NCBI RefSeq assembly: GCF_902364365.1
Contig: NZ_CABJDN010000002.1
Span: forward strand, 496,155-560,154
From: Bacteroides intestinalis
Lineage (GTDB): Bacteria; Bacteroidota; Bacteroidia; Bacteroidales; Bacteroidaceae
Direction: 5' to 3'
Length of the DNA: 64,000 nt
Under the pieces are notes generated by a model, which worked only from the letters and a program-made list of their open reading frames with translations, was not told where the DNA came from and searched no databases. The translations under genes were made by a program, and so were the position numbers. Positions 55,116 to 63,349 of this stretch are shown one piece after another. How positions within the stretch are numbered: the first letter of the stretch is position 1; the number at the start of each line of letters is the position of its first letter.

Positions 55116-55127
55116 AGAAGTGAATAC
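55116..55127 (+). promoter_or_regulatory. element-specific 12-mer AGAAGTGAATAC upstream of the helicase gene
   Basis: The same 12 bases occur at 60155-60166, with an exact inverted copy at 60127-60138. Position 40 nt before the helicase-like gene suggests a regulator-binding or replication site. Confidence 0.4.
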
Positions 55128-55166
55128 AATATATTACTTTTGATTATCATCAAGTGAATAATAATC

Positions 55167-57326
55167 ATGAATAATAATAGTATAATAGAGAGTAGTATTA
55201 TTTCTGTTGGAAAATATGAAATCTTATATGGAACAGGAGTAGCTGCATCTTTTGAAGAAGATACACCTAAAGTTATTCAATATCTAAACAATGCAAAAGT
55301 CAGGTATTATGATGTTGATTTAAAATGTGACATTAATTGGAAAGAGACAGGGAAATCCATTAATTCTATTAGTTTCTTGATGCCAAGAGACAATGCCTAT
55401 TTAGGAGATGTATTTATTACTACTCCCTATGGCTTAATAAAAAAGAATAGAACTGGAGTTGGAGCTACTACCCTTGAATTAAGTTCTCCAAGAAATAGTA
55501 TTGTGGTTGTTCCTACAAGAGCATTAGCCTACAATAAAGCAATAAATAGCAAAATAGAAGGAGAAGAAAACAAGTATAAAATTCTTTATGTAGGGGGAAA
55601 GATTGCAGGTTTTAATGTGCCAGCCCCATCTGCATATATTGCAGATTCATCTATTGAATATAAGAAATTTATTGTTGTTGTTGATAGTTTCCCTGGACTT
55701 TTAAAAGATATAGGTGAGGATAATTACAAGGACTATTTTCTTATGATAGATGAGATTGATTCTTATCAATATGATTGTAGCTATAGACCTAATATGGAAG
55801 ATGTCATTGATTACTACTTTCAGTTTCCACCCACACAAAGATGTTTAGTTTCAGCTACAATCAGCTCATTTTCAAATAAACAAATAGAGGAAGAACCTAT
55901 AATAAATGTACAGTTTAATCAACCTTTATCAAGAAATATCAAATTATTTTATACAGATGATACTAACATTCGTTTAAAAAAGACAATTGAAGATATTCAT
56001 TATAATCATCCTAATGATAAAATATTAGTAGCATATAATGCTATCAGAAATTGTCTGATTGTCATAAATAGCCTTGAAGAGGTATTAAAGAATGAATGCG
56101 CTATGCTTTGTAGTACTAAGAATGAGAATACTATACCATACTATCATAAAATAATAGAGAATCAACTACCCAAGCAAATATCATTCATGACTTGTACTTA
56201 TTTTGTTGGCATAGATATTACAGAGAGATTTCATCTTATTTCTGTTATCAATTCAAATAAACCACAGACAGCACTAACCACAGATAAACTACAGCAAATA
56301 GCTGGTAGATGTAGGCATATTGACGAGGTATTAAGTGAAACAATAATCTACTCAACTAAAACTCCAAGTGATGATTATAATCTTACAGAAATTAGTAAAC
56401 AAGTGCTTAGTGATGCAGAGCAAATGTCTTTACTGGGAAATTTATATCCTGCACTTAAATTGAAATTCCCTAAAGTCTTGCTATTTAGAGATAATTTAGA
56501 TGTTGAAGATTTCATAAAAGGGAGTCGTAAAAGCTATTATGGAGGTAGTAAACCTATACAGATTATAAGAAGGAATAGCAATGGCTTGTTTGTTCCTGCA
56601 TATTTTAGCATTGACAATATAAGGATTCAAATAGAATTAATGAAAAGCTTGTATTCTCAAAAATTACGTTTGTATAATGAATTAGTCAGACTGGGGAATA
56701 ATATTTATTTTCATGATTATGTCCCTGAGATGGAACACTTAGCTCCAGAAGTTGAGAGGGAAACAGAAGAACAAATTCACCAATCAAATCAAGAACAGAG
56801 AGAGAGACTTATCACTTTATTAAGGGAAGAATCCACTTTAGAAAATAGAGAAAGGTTAGCAAATAGATTGAAATCCCATTGTTCTACATCAAATACAATC
56901 TTCATTGAGCGTTTTATCGAATTACAAACATATCTACCATTTGAAGTATTAATACAAAAGCTCCAACTATATGATACTTCTAAAGAATATGATAGTTTTT
57001 ATAATTCTGTAATGTTTTGGGCTTTAAGTGAAGGTCATCAATTTAAGTTAGCTTTTTATCAGCAATTTCCTATTAACACATTGATTTCAGGTAATGTACT
57101 AACAGAAAGATTTAATAATATGTGGCAAAGTTCATTAGGCTATAGAAGGCTAACCAATAGACAAGCAATACCTATTTTACGCTTATTTTGTAAAATAAAA
57201 AAAACATCTAGTAGAGTTATTAGAACTCCATACATAATAGAAAGCTATGATATAAATGATTTTAATTGTCAACCCATTCATTCAATTCCTGCAAATGTTA
57301 ATATACGAAATATTTTTCGATTTTAA
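55167..57326 (+). CDS. SF2 helicase-like protein with altered Walker A
   Basis: A 719-aa protein. SF2-type motifs in order: motif I KNRTGVGATTLEL (residues about 93-105), motif Ia VVVPTRALAYNKAI, motif II DEID (195-198, in YFLMIDEIDSY), motif III SAT (229-231), and motif VI QQIAGRCRH (376-384, with Arg381 and Arg383). The lysine of Walker A is Ala100 (GVGAT where GxGKT is expected). The C-terminal third (about 520-719) is helical with no family I know. The pattern recalls origin-binding-type helicases of phages and mobile elements. It heads the maintenance genes of island 2 and may unwind or remodel its DNA, if it is active at all. Confidence 0.7.
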   Translation: MNNNSIIESSIISVGKYEILYGTGVAASFEEDTPKVIQYLNNAKVRYYDVDLKCDINWKETGKSINSISFLMPRDNAYLGDVFITTPYGLIKKNRTGVGATTLELSSPRNSIVVVPTRALAYNKAINSKIEGEENKYKILYVGGKIAGFNVPAPSAYIADSSIEYKKFIVVVDSFPGLLKDIGEDNYKDYFLMIDEIDSYQYDCSYRPNMEDVIDYYFQFPPTQRCLVSATISSFSNKQIEEEPIINVQFNQPLSRNIKLFYTDDTNIRLKKTIEDIHYNHPNDKILVAYNAIRNCLIVINSLEEVLKNECAMLCSTKNENTIPYYHKIIENQLPKQISFMTCTYFVGIDITERFHLISVINSNKPQTALTTDKLQQIAGRCRHIDEVLSETIIYSTKTPSDDYNLTEISKQVLSDAEQMSLLGNLYPALKLKFPKVLLFRDNLDVEDFIKGSRKSYYGGSKPIQIIRRNSNGLFVPAYFSIDNIRIQIELMKSLYSQKLRLYNELVRLGNNIYFHDYVPEMEHLAPEVERETEEQIHQSNQEQRERLITLLREESTLENRERLANRLKSHCSTSNTIFIERFIELQTYLPFEVLIQKLQLYDTSKEYDSFYNSVMFWALSEGHQFKLAFYQQFPINTLISGNVLTERFNNMWQSSLGYRRLTNRQAIPILRLFCKIKKTSSRVIRTPYIIESYDINDFNCQPIHSIPANVNIRNIFRF

Positions 57327-57389
57327 CAATGTATGCACTTCTATATTAGAAATAATAATATGAATACATAGTACATATTAAAAATTCCC

Positions 57390-57419
57390 AGTTCTCCCCA
57401 ACCTCTATAGGGGAGAACT
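57390..57419. terminator. hairpin in the 400-bp gap after the helicase gene
   Basis: 10-bp perfect stem AGTTCTCCCC / GGGGAGAACT with a 10-nt loop, without a long T-tract. The remaining gap 57420-57726 has two CACTT(C/G)AAG motifs (57459 and 57666) and no ORF I can support. Confidence 0.6.
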
Positions 57420-57726
57420 ATATCCTGCCATTAGCAATACATAACTATTTTTACTCCACACTTCAAGTATTCTCCAATTTTTTATTTTGTTTTTTATAAG
57501 TCTATATGCTACTTAATTAGCATCAACAGCCCCCTAATCTTGCAATATTGGGCTACTCCCCCTATCATGTTTGTGGGGATGAAGCTAAAGTAGATTGGAT
57601 AATGAACTAGAACAGGGTGCTCATTACACTAATACAAACAGCAATGCTCATTACTTCCCCCTATGCACTTGAAGGTAGTCAATGATGGAATTACCTCATT
57701 AAGTACAACAATTAAATTACAGAATT

Positions 57727-57996
57727 ATGGGAAAGTTAAAGTTTTTAGAGACAATGACTATCAATGAGTTCAAGTCTCAGAAGGAAGTTAAAGCTATTGA
57801 AGTGAAGCAGAATCCACACACTGGTAAATGCTTCTTTGTATATGGCTGTGAAACTGGTGCAGTGAGTGATAAGTTTATTAATGGAGAAATCACCAATCCA
57901 GTTATTTCACAAGTTTGCTCACCTGACACTGGTGATATGTTCTATATGCTTCATCAGAAGGGTGAAGGTAATTGTATGACCTTGGCAACTTTATAA
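57727..57996 (+). CDS. small conserved mobile-element protein of unknown function
   Basis: An 89-aa soluble protein: MGKLKFLETMTINEFKSQKEVKAIEVKQNPHTGKCFFVYG, then PVISQVCSPDTGDMFYMLHQKGEGNCMTLATL. Short proteins of this shape appear in Bacteroides islands beside replication and recombination genes; no function is known. It is 94 nt upstream of the Sak4-like gene and probably in the same unit. Confidence 0.65.
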   Translation: MGKLKFLETMTINEFKSQKEVKAIEVKQNPHTGKCFFVYGCETGAVSDKFINGEITNPVISQVCSPDTGDMFYMLHQKGEGNCMTLATL

Positions 57997-58090
57997 AGGT
58001 TATGCTTATCACTTGAAGAGTAGTACAGTTGAAAGGCTGGCTACTCTTTTTTCTTTATACACTAACCATCAACAATTAATAGATTACAAT

Positions 58091-58981
58091 ATGTTGAATT
58101 TAAGAGTATCATCAAAGAAGCAGGCTAAGATAAAGCTTGCTCTACAAGGCTGTGCAGGCTCAGGAAAGACCTATTCAGCCTTGTTATTAGCCTATGGTCT
58201 GACTAATGACTGGACTAAAATAGCCATCATAGACAGTGAGAATGGAAGTGCTGATTTGTATGCCAGTTTAGGTAATTACAATGTATTACCCCTTCAAGAC
58301 AACTTCACACCTGAAACTTATATTGAAGCTATAAAGGTGTGTGAGGATGCTAAAATGGAGGTGATAATCATTGATAGTATTTCCCAATGTTGGGATAACC
58401 TTCTGGAGTATCATGCTAATCTACAAGGCAATTCATTCACTAACTGGCAGAAGATTACACCAAGAATTAATGCCTTCATGCAGAAGATTCTACAATCTCC
58501 AAGCCATGTTATTTGTACCATGAGGTGCAAGCAGGATTATGTTCTTAGTGAAAAAAATGGCAAGATGATTCCTGAGAAAGTGGGATTAAAGGCTGTCATG
58601 AGGGATGGAATAGACTATGAATTTACCATAGTTCTTGATATTAACATGAAGCATCAAGCCATTGCATCAAAGGATAGAACAAGTCTATTCATGGGTAAGC
58701 CAGACTTTACTATTACACCCACTACTGGGCAAATAATACTGGATTGGTGTAATAATGGAGTAAACTTAGATATGATAAAACAGAAGATAAATCAGGCTAA
58801 AACCATTGAAGAGCTTACCTCCATTTATCACCAATACCCTGAATGGTATCAGCAACTTACATCAGATTTCATGCAGAAGAAAATGCAGTTGCAGGAAGAG
58901 AACAATAAACCTATTATTAACTATAATCCTAATTTTATACATTATGGAAGCAATGCAGTTAATGCCAGTACACAGAACTAA
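58091..58981 (+). CDS. Sak4/RecA-like phage-type ATPase
   Basis: A 296-aa AAA_24-type RecA-fold ATPase. I chose ATG 58091 (MLNLRVSSKKQAKIKLALQG); the frame from TTG 58013 adds 26 residues without support. Walker A LALQGCAGSGKTYSALLLAYG and Walker B MEVIIIDSISQCWDNLLEY are intact; MRCKQDYVLSEKNGKMIPEKVGLKAVMRDGIDYEFTIVLDI is typical of phage Sak4 recombinases. Proteins of this class promote single-strand annealing or exchange in phage recombination. It ends 1 nt before the DUF3871 start. Confidence 0.82.
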   Translation: MLNLRVSSKKQAKIKLALQGCAGSGKTYSALLLAYGLTNDWTKIAIIDSENGSADLYASLGNYNVLPLQDNFTPETYIEAIKVCEDAKMEVIIIDSISQCWDNLLEYHANLQGNSFTNWQKITPRINAFMQKILQSPSHVICTMRCKQDYVLSEKNGKMIPEKVGLKAVMRDGIDYEFTIVLDINMKHQAIASKDRTSLFMGKPDFTITPTTGQIILDWCNNGVNLDMIKQKINQAKTIEELTSIYHQYPEWYQQLTSDFMQKKMQLQEENNKPIINYNPNFIHYGSNAVNASTQN

Positions 58982-58982
58982 T

Positions 58983-59993
58983 ATGTCTGTATTGACTAAC
59001 CAAAGAACTAATATTGAAACAATAACACCTATTGAGGTATTGGAGAGTGAACCTACTAATACTAGAAGGGTAAACAAATTACCATTCATAGAGGCTAACA
59101 CCAAAGAGGTTACTATTGAGCATCTAAGAAATGATTGTGTAGTACCAGTATTCAGCAAGGATAATGAGATAACTATCAGTCACCCTTCATTTATTGACAC
59201 TGTTTGGGAAGCTGCCAATCAGATATTTCCCAATGAGAGGATTGAAGAACCTGCAATTAGAGTAAGCCATGTCATTAAAGGCAGAACCCCCGAAGCTATT
59301 CATAAACCAGTGAAGGATTTACTTGAATCAGACAAGACCATTTATTATGAAAGAATGATGTTCTGCTTTGAGATTCCCACTATCCATGAAGATATAATGG
59401 GCAATAGATTGAATCTTACTATTGGTGGAGTAAGGGCATATAATCATGAAAACTTGTATAGTAAGAAAGGTGTAGAAAAATTCAAGGTATTTATAGGCTT
59501 TAAGAACTTAGTTTGCTGTAATATGTGTGTCTCAACTGATGGTTACAAGTCTGAGTTAAAGGTGATGAGTACTGCTGATTTATTTAATTCAGTGATGAGG
59601 CTATTTCAAGAATACAACATAGCCAAACACCTATACTACATGAGTGCATATAAAGATAGTTATATGACTGAACAGCAGTTTGCACAGTTTTTGGGTAAGA
59701 GTAGATTATATCAATATCTCCCAGTTGAACAGAAGAAAAGGCTTCCTCAAATGCTGATGACTGATACACAGATAGGGCTTGTAGCCAAGGCATATTACAA
59801 TGATGATAACTTTGCTCTTCCTGACAATCAGAGTGCTATATCCATGTGGAATGTATATAATTTACTCACTGGGGCTAATAAAAGCAGCTACATAGATAAC
59901 TTCTTGGATAGGTCACTGAATGCCACACAACTTACAGAAGGACTAAATAAGGCTCTGTATGGCACTAATGAATACAGCTGGTTTATCCAGTAA
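58983..59993 (+). CDS. DUF3871 family protein
   Basis: A 336-aa protein. The start at 58983 (MSVLTNQRTNIETITPIEV) directly follows the upstream stop; the frame open from 58806 merely overlaps the Sak4-like gene. The DUF3871 pattern is clear: EVTIEHLRNDCVVPVFSKDNEITISHPSFIDTVWEAANQIFP, RVSHVIKGRTPEAIHKP, MMFCFEIPTI, LTIGGVRAYNHENLYSKKGVEKFKVFIGFKNLVCCNMCV. This family is restricted mostly to Bacteroidetes mobile elements, often next to recombination ATPases, and has no known function. Confidence 0.85.
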   Translation: MSVLTNQRTNIETITPIEVLESEPTNTRRVNKLPFIEANTKEVTIEHLRNDCVVPVFSKDNEITISHPSFIDTVWEAANQIFPNERIEEPAIRVSHVIKGRTPEAIHKPVKDLLESDKTIYYERMMFCFEIPTIHEDIMGNRLNLTIGGVRAYNHENLYSKKGVEKFKVFIGFKNLVCCNMCVSTDGYKSELKVMSTADLFNSVMRLFQEYNIAKHLYYMSAYKDSYMTEQQFAQFLGKSRLYQYLPVEQKKRLPQMLMTDTQIGLVAKAYYNDDNFALPDNQSAISMWNVYNLLTGANKSSYIDNFLDRSLNATQLTEGLNKALYGTNEYSWFIQ

Positions 59994-60442
59994 CCAATTA
60001 TAATTAGCACTACTTCTTCAACCCCCACCTTATCTCACTTCTTATATCCATTATGTTAGGAAATTCTTGTTAGCCTCATTTACATCCTTATTTATAATAT
60101 AGAGGTAAGTGAGAAAGGAGGCACTTGTATTCACTTCTCTTATAAAAAGAATATAGAAGTGAATACATTCAATAACCTAACACCTTCAAGTGCCTCAGGC
60201 TAACCTGAGGAAAGTGTACATCTATCTTTTTAAATTTCTATTATATACTGTAAGTTAGATGTACACAATAGCCTCTTAATTCTGAAAATGAATTATAAGG
60301 GTGAGATTTGTAGGTAGATTGATAATCCTCTCATTAAACTAATCCACTTCAAGTGGTTAAAATGAAAAGTGATTAGATGAAGGAGTATTCATAGGTTTAC
60401 ATTGAGGTTAAAGCCTTATTGTATTGTAGTTTATTGTTGTTC
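59994..60442. other. noncoding control-like region of island 2
   Basis: About 450 bp without a supportable ORF. It holds a 12-bp perfect inverted repeat GTATTCACTTCT / AGAAGTGAATAC (60127-60138 / 60155-60166), a CCTTCAAGTG site (60184), and the palindrome CCACTTCAAGTGG (60344-60356). Repeated motifs plus lack of genes suggest an origin or regulatory region. Confidence 0.5.
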
Positions 60443-60476
60443 AAGCCTCAGCCTATAATAGGTTGGGGCTTTTTTA
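60443..60476 (+). terminator. rho-independent terminator in island 2
   Basis: Stem AAGCCTCAGCC / GGTTGGGGCTT (two G-T pairs), 7-nt loop, then T6. It ends transcription from the replication-type genes, or from an unseen small RNA in the preceding region. Confidence 0.8.
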
Positions 60477-60488
60477 ATTGATTGAGTT

Positions 60489-60581
60489 ATGACAGAATTT
60501 TATTTAATGATGAAATGGGTTGTTTTTAGTATAGTAGGCTTGGCAATATACCTATGGTTAGACAGAGATACTAAGAAATAA
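60489..60581 (+). CDS. possible 30-aa small membrane protein
   Basis: ATG 60489 opens a 30-codon frame MTEFYLMMKWVVFSIVGLAI... with one membrane segment (about 9-24) and a charged tail (DRDTKK). It lies 13 nt after a terminator T-tract and before two -7 boxes. No homologue recognised; it could be chance, but composition and topology look protein-like. Confidence 0.35.
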   Translation: MTEFYLMMKWVVFSIVGLAIYLWLDRDTKK

Positions 60582-60685
60582 AGACTAAATTTGCAATACC
60601 AAAACATAGCCCATACCAATGGTGCTAATATGGATTGATGCTTATAAAATTAGTATTCTAGTGATTGTTTATTAATGAAAAGTTC

Positions 60686-60693
60686 TAACTTTG
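60686..60693 (+). promoter_or_regulatory. -7 box upstream of the WG-repeat gene
   Basis: TAACTTTG followed by CATC; a second match, TAAATTTG, lies at 60586-60593. Either would transcribe through the nested hairpin at 60777-60895. Confidence 0.45.
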
Positions 60694-60776
60694 CATCATG
60701 AATAATTGAATGAATGCTAATGAAATAGAAGTTTAATCAAGACATATTAGAAAAAGAAGTGTTTGCTTTTTACTTG

Positions 60777-60895
60777 TAACTCTCAAAATCGCCAATTTTA
60801 AGAATAGCTACAAAAGTGAATAAGTGAATGCTCATACCATTAGGTGTGGGCTTTCCTTGTTGTAGCTATAGGTGTTTGGCGATACCTGAGAGTTA
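60777..60895 (+). ncRNA. nested hairpin leader RNA or small inverted-repeat element
   Basis: Four coaxial helices: TAACTCTCA / TGAGAGTTA (60777-60785 / 60887-60895), ATCGCCAA / TTGGCGAT (60788-60795 / 60876-60883), ATAGCTACAA / TTGTAGCTAT (60804-60813 / 60860-60869), and a tip GCTCATACC-ATTA-GGTGTGGGC (60830-60851). Such full-length pairing suggests a structured leader RNA of the WG gene or a MITE-like insertion. It argues against translation starting at GTG 60844. Confidence 0.6.
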
Positions 60896-60927
60896 ATAAG
60901 GAAAGTACCACACTTTCTTTTTATGGT

Positions 60928-61743
60928 ATGGTTACAAAAGTGGGTACTATGAATATATTCCATGAATTGCAAAGAGTTTGTACTAATGTAAAAAAACTAC
61001 ATAATAAGAATATCAAGATTCTTGTTAGTGCAGAGAATTTTATAACATGTAGGGAATTGTTTGAAAATGTAAAATTATTGCCTATTATTCAAAACCATCA
61101 AATCGGATTTATCAATAAAGATGGGGAAATTATTATAAAGCCAATTTATAGTGATTATCAAGGTTTGTTTTTAAACTCCTCACAATCAAAAGTGTGTGTT
61201 AAGAAAGATGAGAAATGGGGGATTATTGATTCTACAGGATTTACATGGGTAAACTTTGAATATGATTATATACTTCCCGAAGTCATTGATTATGCTCTTT
61301 ATCCATTTTATTCCCGACATTTATATTCTATAAACAAGAACCATCAATGGGCTGTTATTAATGATTCTGATTTTTCAATAGATAAGGTTGTTGATTTTGG
61401 AATATATGATTGGATTGATGGCTATGATTCAGGGTTAGCTAGAGTTAAAAAAAGAGATAAATGGGGCATCATAGACTATACAGGAAAATTAGTACTTCCT
61501 TTAGAATATGATAATATATGGAATTTTTATAATAAAAAGAGAAATGATACTATCGTAGAAAAAGGTATGCAAAAAAGGACTATTAGATTTTCGGAATTAA
61601 ATACAATGTGCGAAGATTTTAATGATACTGAAAGCTATGAAGATGATGATAGCAATAATTACTCTTCAATTTATAGAAATCCATACTATAATGGTATGTT
61701 GGATTTAGACCAACAAAGCCCTGATTTTTGGGATTCATTATAA
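60928..61743 (+). CDS. WG-repeat protein
   Basis: A 271-aa protein without signal or membrane segment. I chose ATG 60928 (60949 is possible) because the longer frame from GTG 60844 would run through the hairpin above. WG repeats are visible: IQNHQIGFINKDGEIIIKPIYSDYQGLF, DEKWGIIDSTGFTWVNFEYDYILPE, NHQWAVINDSDFS, RDKWGIIDYTGKLVLPLEYDNIWNF. The C-terminal 45 residues are acidic (NDTESYEDDDSNNYSS). It is the second WG-repeat protein in the window, on an unrelated island. It is likely cargo; role unknown. Confidence 0.72.
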   Translation: MVTKVGTMNIFHELQRVCTNVKKLHNKNIKILVSAENFITCRELFENVKLLPIIQNHQIGFINKDGEIIIKPIYSDYQGLFLNSSQSKVCVKKDEKWGIIDSTGFTWVNFEYDYILPEVIDYALYPFYSRHLYSINKNHQWAVINDSDFSIDKVVDFGIYDWIDGYDSGLARVKKRDKWGIIDYTGKLVLPLEYDNIWNFYNKKRNDTIVEKGMQKRTIRFSELNTMCEDFNDTESYEDDDSNNYSSIYRNPYYNGMLDLDQQSPDFWDSL

Positions 61744-61759
61744 TTACTAATATAATCAT

Positions 61760-62242
61760 ATGAAAATGAATAAATATTATATACTACTTCTTTGTGTGCT
61801 GTTTGTTTTTGGAACATCTAGTTGTAATTCAAATAAAAATATGAAAGTTTATGAAGAGAGATTAGAAGCCACTATTGAAAATTACTATACGCTACTTCAA
61901 TTGTTATATCTAACAGATTATGCTAGAGCAAATCATCAGGAACATGTTATAGGTGTCTCTTATGATTCAATGATTGTATGTCTTTTAAAAGAGTTGGATA
62001 AGATTGAATCGCAAGTTATGGAATTAAGAAAGGATGCGGATGATATACAAACAGGGATGAAAGATTTCTATCTTTATGATTATAAAAGTACTTTCAATAG
62101 TATCAAATCTTATCTAATGGATAGAGATTTTTATAATGCTATTGAAGCTACAAAAAAATGTCTTGAATCTATTTACAGCGCAAAAACCTTCTTTCATTAT
62201 AAACCCAAATTTTATGAAGAAGGAGGACGTAGCTTTCTATAA
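61760..62242 (+). CDS. lipoprotein of unknown function
   Basis: A 160-aa protein with a lipoprotein signal: MKMNKYYILLLCVLFVFGTSS followed by Cys (a start at the second Met is also possible). The mature part is helical and charged (MKVYEERLEATIENYYTLLQLLYL, LLKELDKIESQVMELRKDADDIQTGMKDF). No family recognised. It follows the WG-repeat gene by 16 nt and precedes the protease-like gene by 17 nt, so these form one unit. Confidence 0.7.
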   Translation: MKMNKYYILLLCVLFVFGTSSCNSNKNMKVYEERLEATIENYYTLLQLLYLTDYARANHQEHVIGVSYDSMIVCLLKELDKIESQVMELRKDADDIQTGMKDFYLYDYKSTFNSIKSYLMDRDFYNAIEATKKCLESIYSAKTFFHYKPKFYEEGGRSFL

Positions 62243-62259
62243 TTATTTTGATTAGTATA

Positions 62260-62667
62260 ATGAACTATTCTATTTTATTTGGAATTAAGCAAACTAAACT
62301 CCCCATTATAATAGTTGAGATAGAGGATAAGCACCTTTGTTTCATCTTAGATACTGGGAGTACATGTTGTTTGATTGATAGTAATGTAGTAGAATATTTC
62401 AAGGATATAGTAGAGCCTATTGGGGATTACTGCATCAGTGGAATAGATGGAACTAAGCATAATGTAGATGTGGTTATTCTACCTTTCAACTTTGAAGGTT
62501 ATACCTATAAGCCAAAGTTCTGTGTACAGCAACTATCAGATGCTTTTAAAGAAATTGAAGAAGATAGTGGAATACAAGTACATGGATTGCTGGGTACTGA
62601 CTTCCTATTAGAAAATAAATGGATTATTGATTTCAAAGAACTTAATATACACATTAACAATGAGTGA
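62260..62667 (+). CDS. retropepsin-like aspartic protease
   Basis: A 135-aa soluble single-domain protein. I chose ATG 62260 over TTG 62248. The active-site motif FILDTGSTCCLID (Asp31, DTGS) and the second psi-loop motif HGLLGTDFLLENKWIIDF match clan AA retropepsin-like bacterial proteases, which act as homodimers with one Asp from each chain. There is no signal peptide, unlike many bacterial retropepsins. It overlaps the next gene by 8 nt. Target unknown. Confidence 0.75.
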   Translation: MNYSILFGIKQTKLPIIIVEIEDKHLCFILDTGSTCCLIDSNVVEYFKDIVEPIGDYCISGIDGTKHNVDVVILPFNFEGYTYKPKFCVQQLSDAFKEIEEDSGIQVHGLLGTDFLLENKWIIDFKELNIHINNE

Positions 62668-62923
62668 CATACAGCAGACATCTGAAAATACGTTATTATG
62701 GTTTATAGTAGCCGCTATATTTGGCTTACTTTGTTTAATTATATGGTTGTTTCAAACTGTAAAATTTAGAGAGCCTACAGTTAGTGATTATTATAGAAAC
62801 TATAATGATGATAGAGGATATTTGTTAAATGAAGAATTATATAACAAAGCACTGTATAGATATAAAAAGTGTAACAATAAACGCAGATGGTTTATATTAT
62901 TGTATGATTATGTAAACAAATAA
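62660..62923 (+). CDS. small single-pass membrane protein
   Basis: An 87-aa protein starting inside the protease stop (8-nt overlap), so translationally coupled. One membrane segment (about 12-32, LLWFIVAAIFGLLCLIIWLF) and a basic Tyr-rich cytoplasmic tail (RYKKCNNKRRW). No family. Given the coupling, it may anchor or be a partner of the protease-like protein. Confidence 0.6.
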   Translation: MSDIQQTSENTLLWFIVAAIFGLLCLIIWLFQTVKFREPTVSDYYRNYNDDRGYLLNEELYNKALYRYKKCNNKRRWFILLYDYVNK

Positions 62924-63298
62924 ATTTATGTTTTTGATTCTTCTAAAGATATGTGATTATACTCAAATGTCTAATCATTAATATTGAGAATAGCCCTCGC
63001 TATACCCTTGGTTGCTGTGCCTTTCTATTATATCTAATTATTAGGTGTTTCATTTAATAGGAAGAAAAGATTAATCAATATCACTTAAAGCTTACTTCTT
63101 CTAGTGGTATAAGATAACTGCATTATAAACTTTAAATAAAGGATTGAATTATGGAAAAGAAACAAGAAACTTAGCACTTCCAAGTGCTAGTATTGGCAAT
63201 GTATAAACCTTACCAATGTTGGTCAATAGTTGTTCTATTGACTTTTATAGAAGTAATTAACAGACTAACAATCAATTAATTGAATAGTATTATCAAAG
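62924..63298. other. noncoding right end of island 2
   Basis: 375 bp with no supportable ORF. It holds the palindrome TAGCACTT-CC-AAGTGCTA (63172-63189) and the right arm-type repeat (63217-63235) before attR. Confidence 0.5.
63217..63235. repeat. arm-type repeat, right end of island 2
   Basis: TGTTGGTCAATAGTTGTTC, 17/19 match to 53731-53749, 64 bp from attR. Confidence 0.55.
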
Positions 63299-63346
63299 AG
63301 CCTTCCAAGCTGAGGGTCGCGGGTTTGAGCCCCGTCTTCCGCTCTT
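63299..63346. repeat. attachment repeat attR of island 2
   Basis: 48 bp identical to 53594-53641: a partial tRNA-Gly (3' half only), not a functional tRNA. Confidence 0.95.
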
Positions 63347-63349
63347 CTG

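Larger units (their letters stand above)
53594..63346. mobile_element. integrative island 2 in tRNA-Gly
   Basis: About 9.7 kb of strongly AT-rich DNA between 48-bp identical direct repeats (53594-53641 and 63299-63346) made of the 3' half of tRNA-Gly. It carries an integrase next to the tRNA, a helicase-like and a Sak4-like ATPase, DUF3871, and cargo (WG repeat, lipoprotein, retropepsin-like). No relaxase, capsid or portal gene is visible, so it is a non-autonomous integrative element or a phage-satellite-like island; I cannot tell which. Confidence 0.92.

Noticed and set aside
58806..58982. 59-codon extension of the DUF3871 gene into the Sak4-like gene
   Set aside because: Out-of-frame overlap with a real gene, and the ATG at 58983 directly after the upstream stop is a better start.
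60844..60927. GTG-started N-terminal extension of the WG-repeat protein
   Set aside because: The segment is one arm of the nested hairpin; the open frame there is better explained by RNA or repeat structure.
63299..63346. Second tRNA-Gly
   Set aside because: Only the 3' half is present; this is the attR copy, not a gene.
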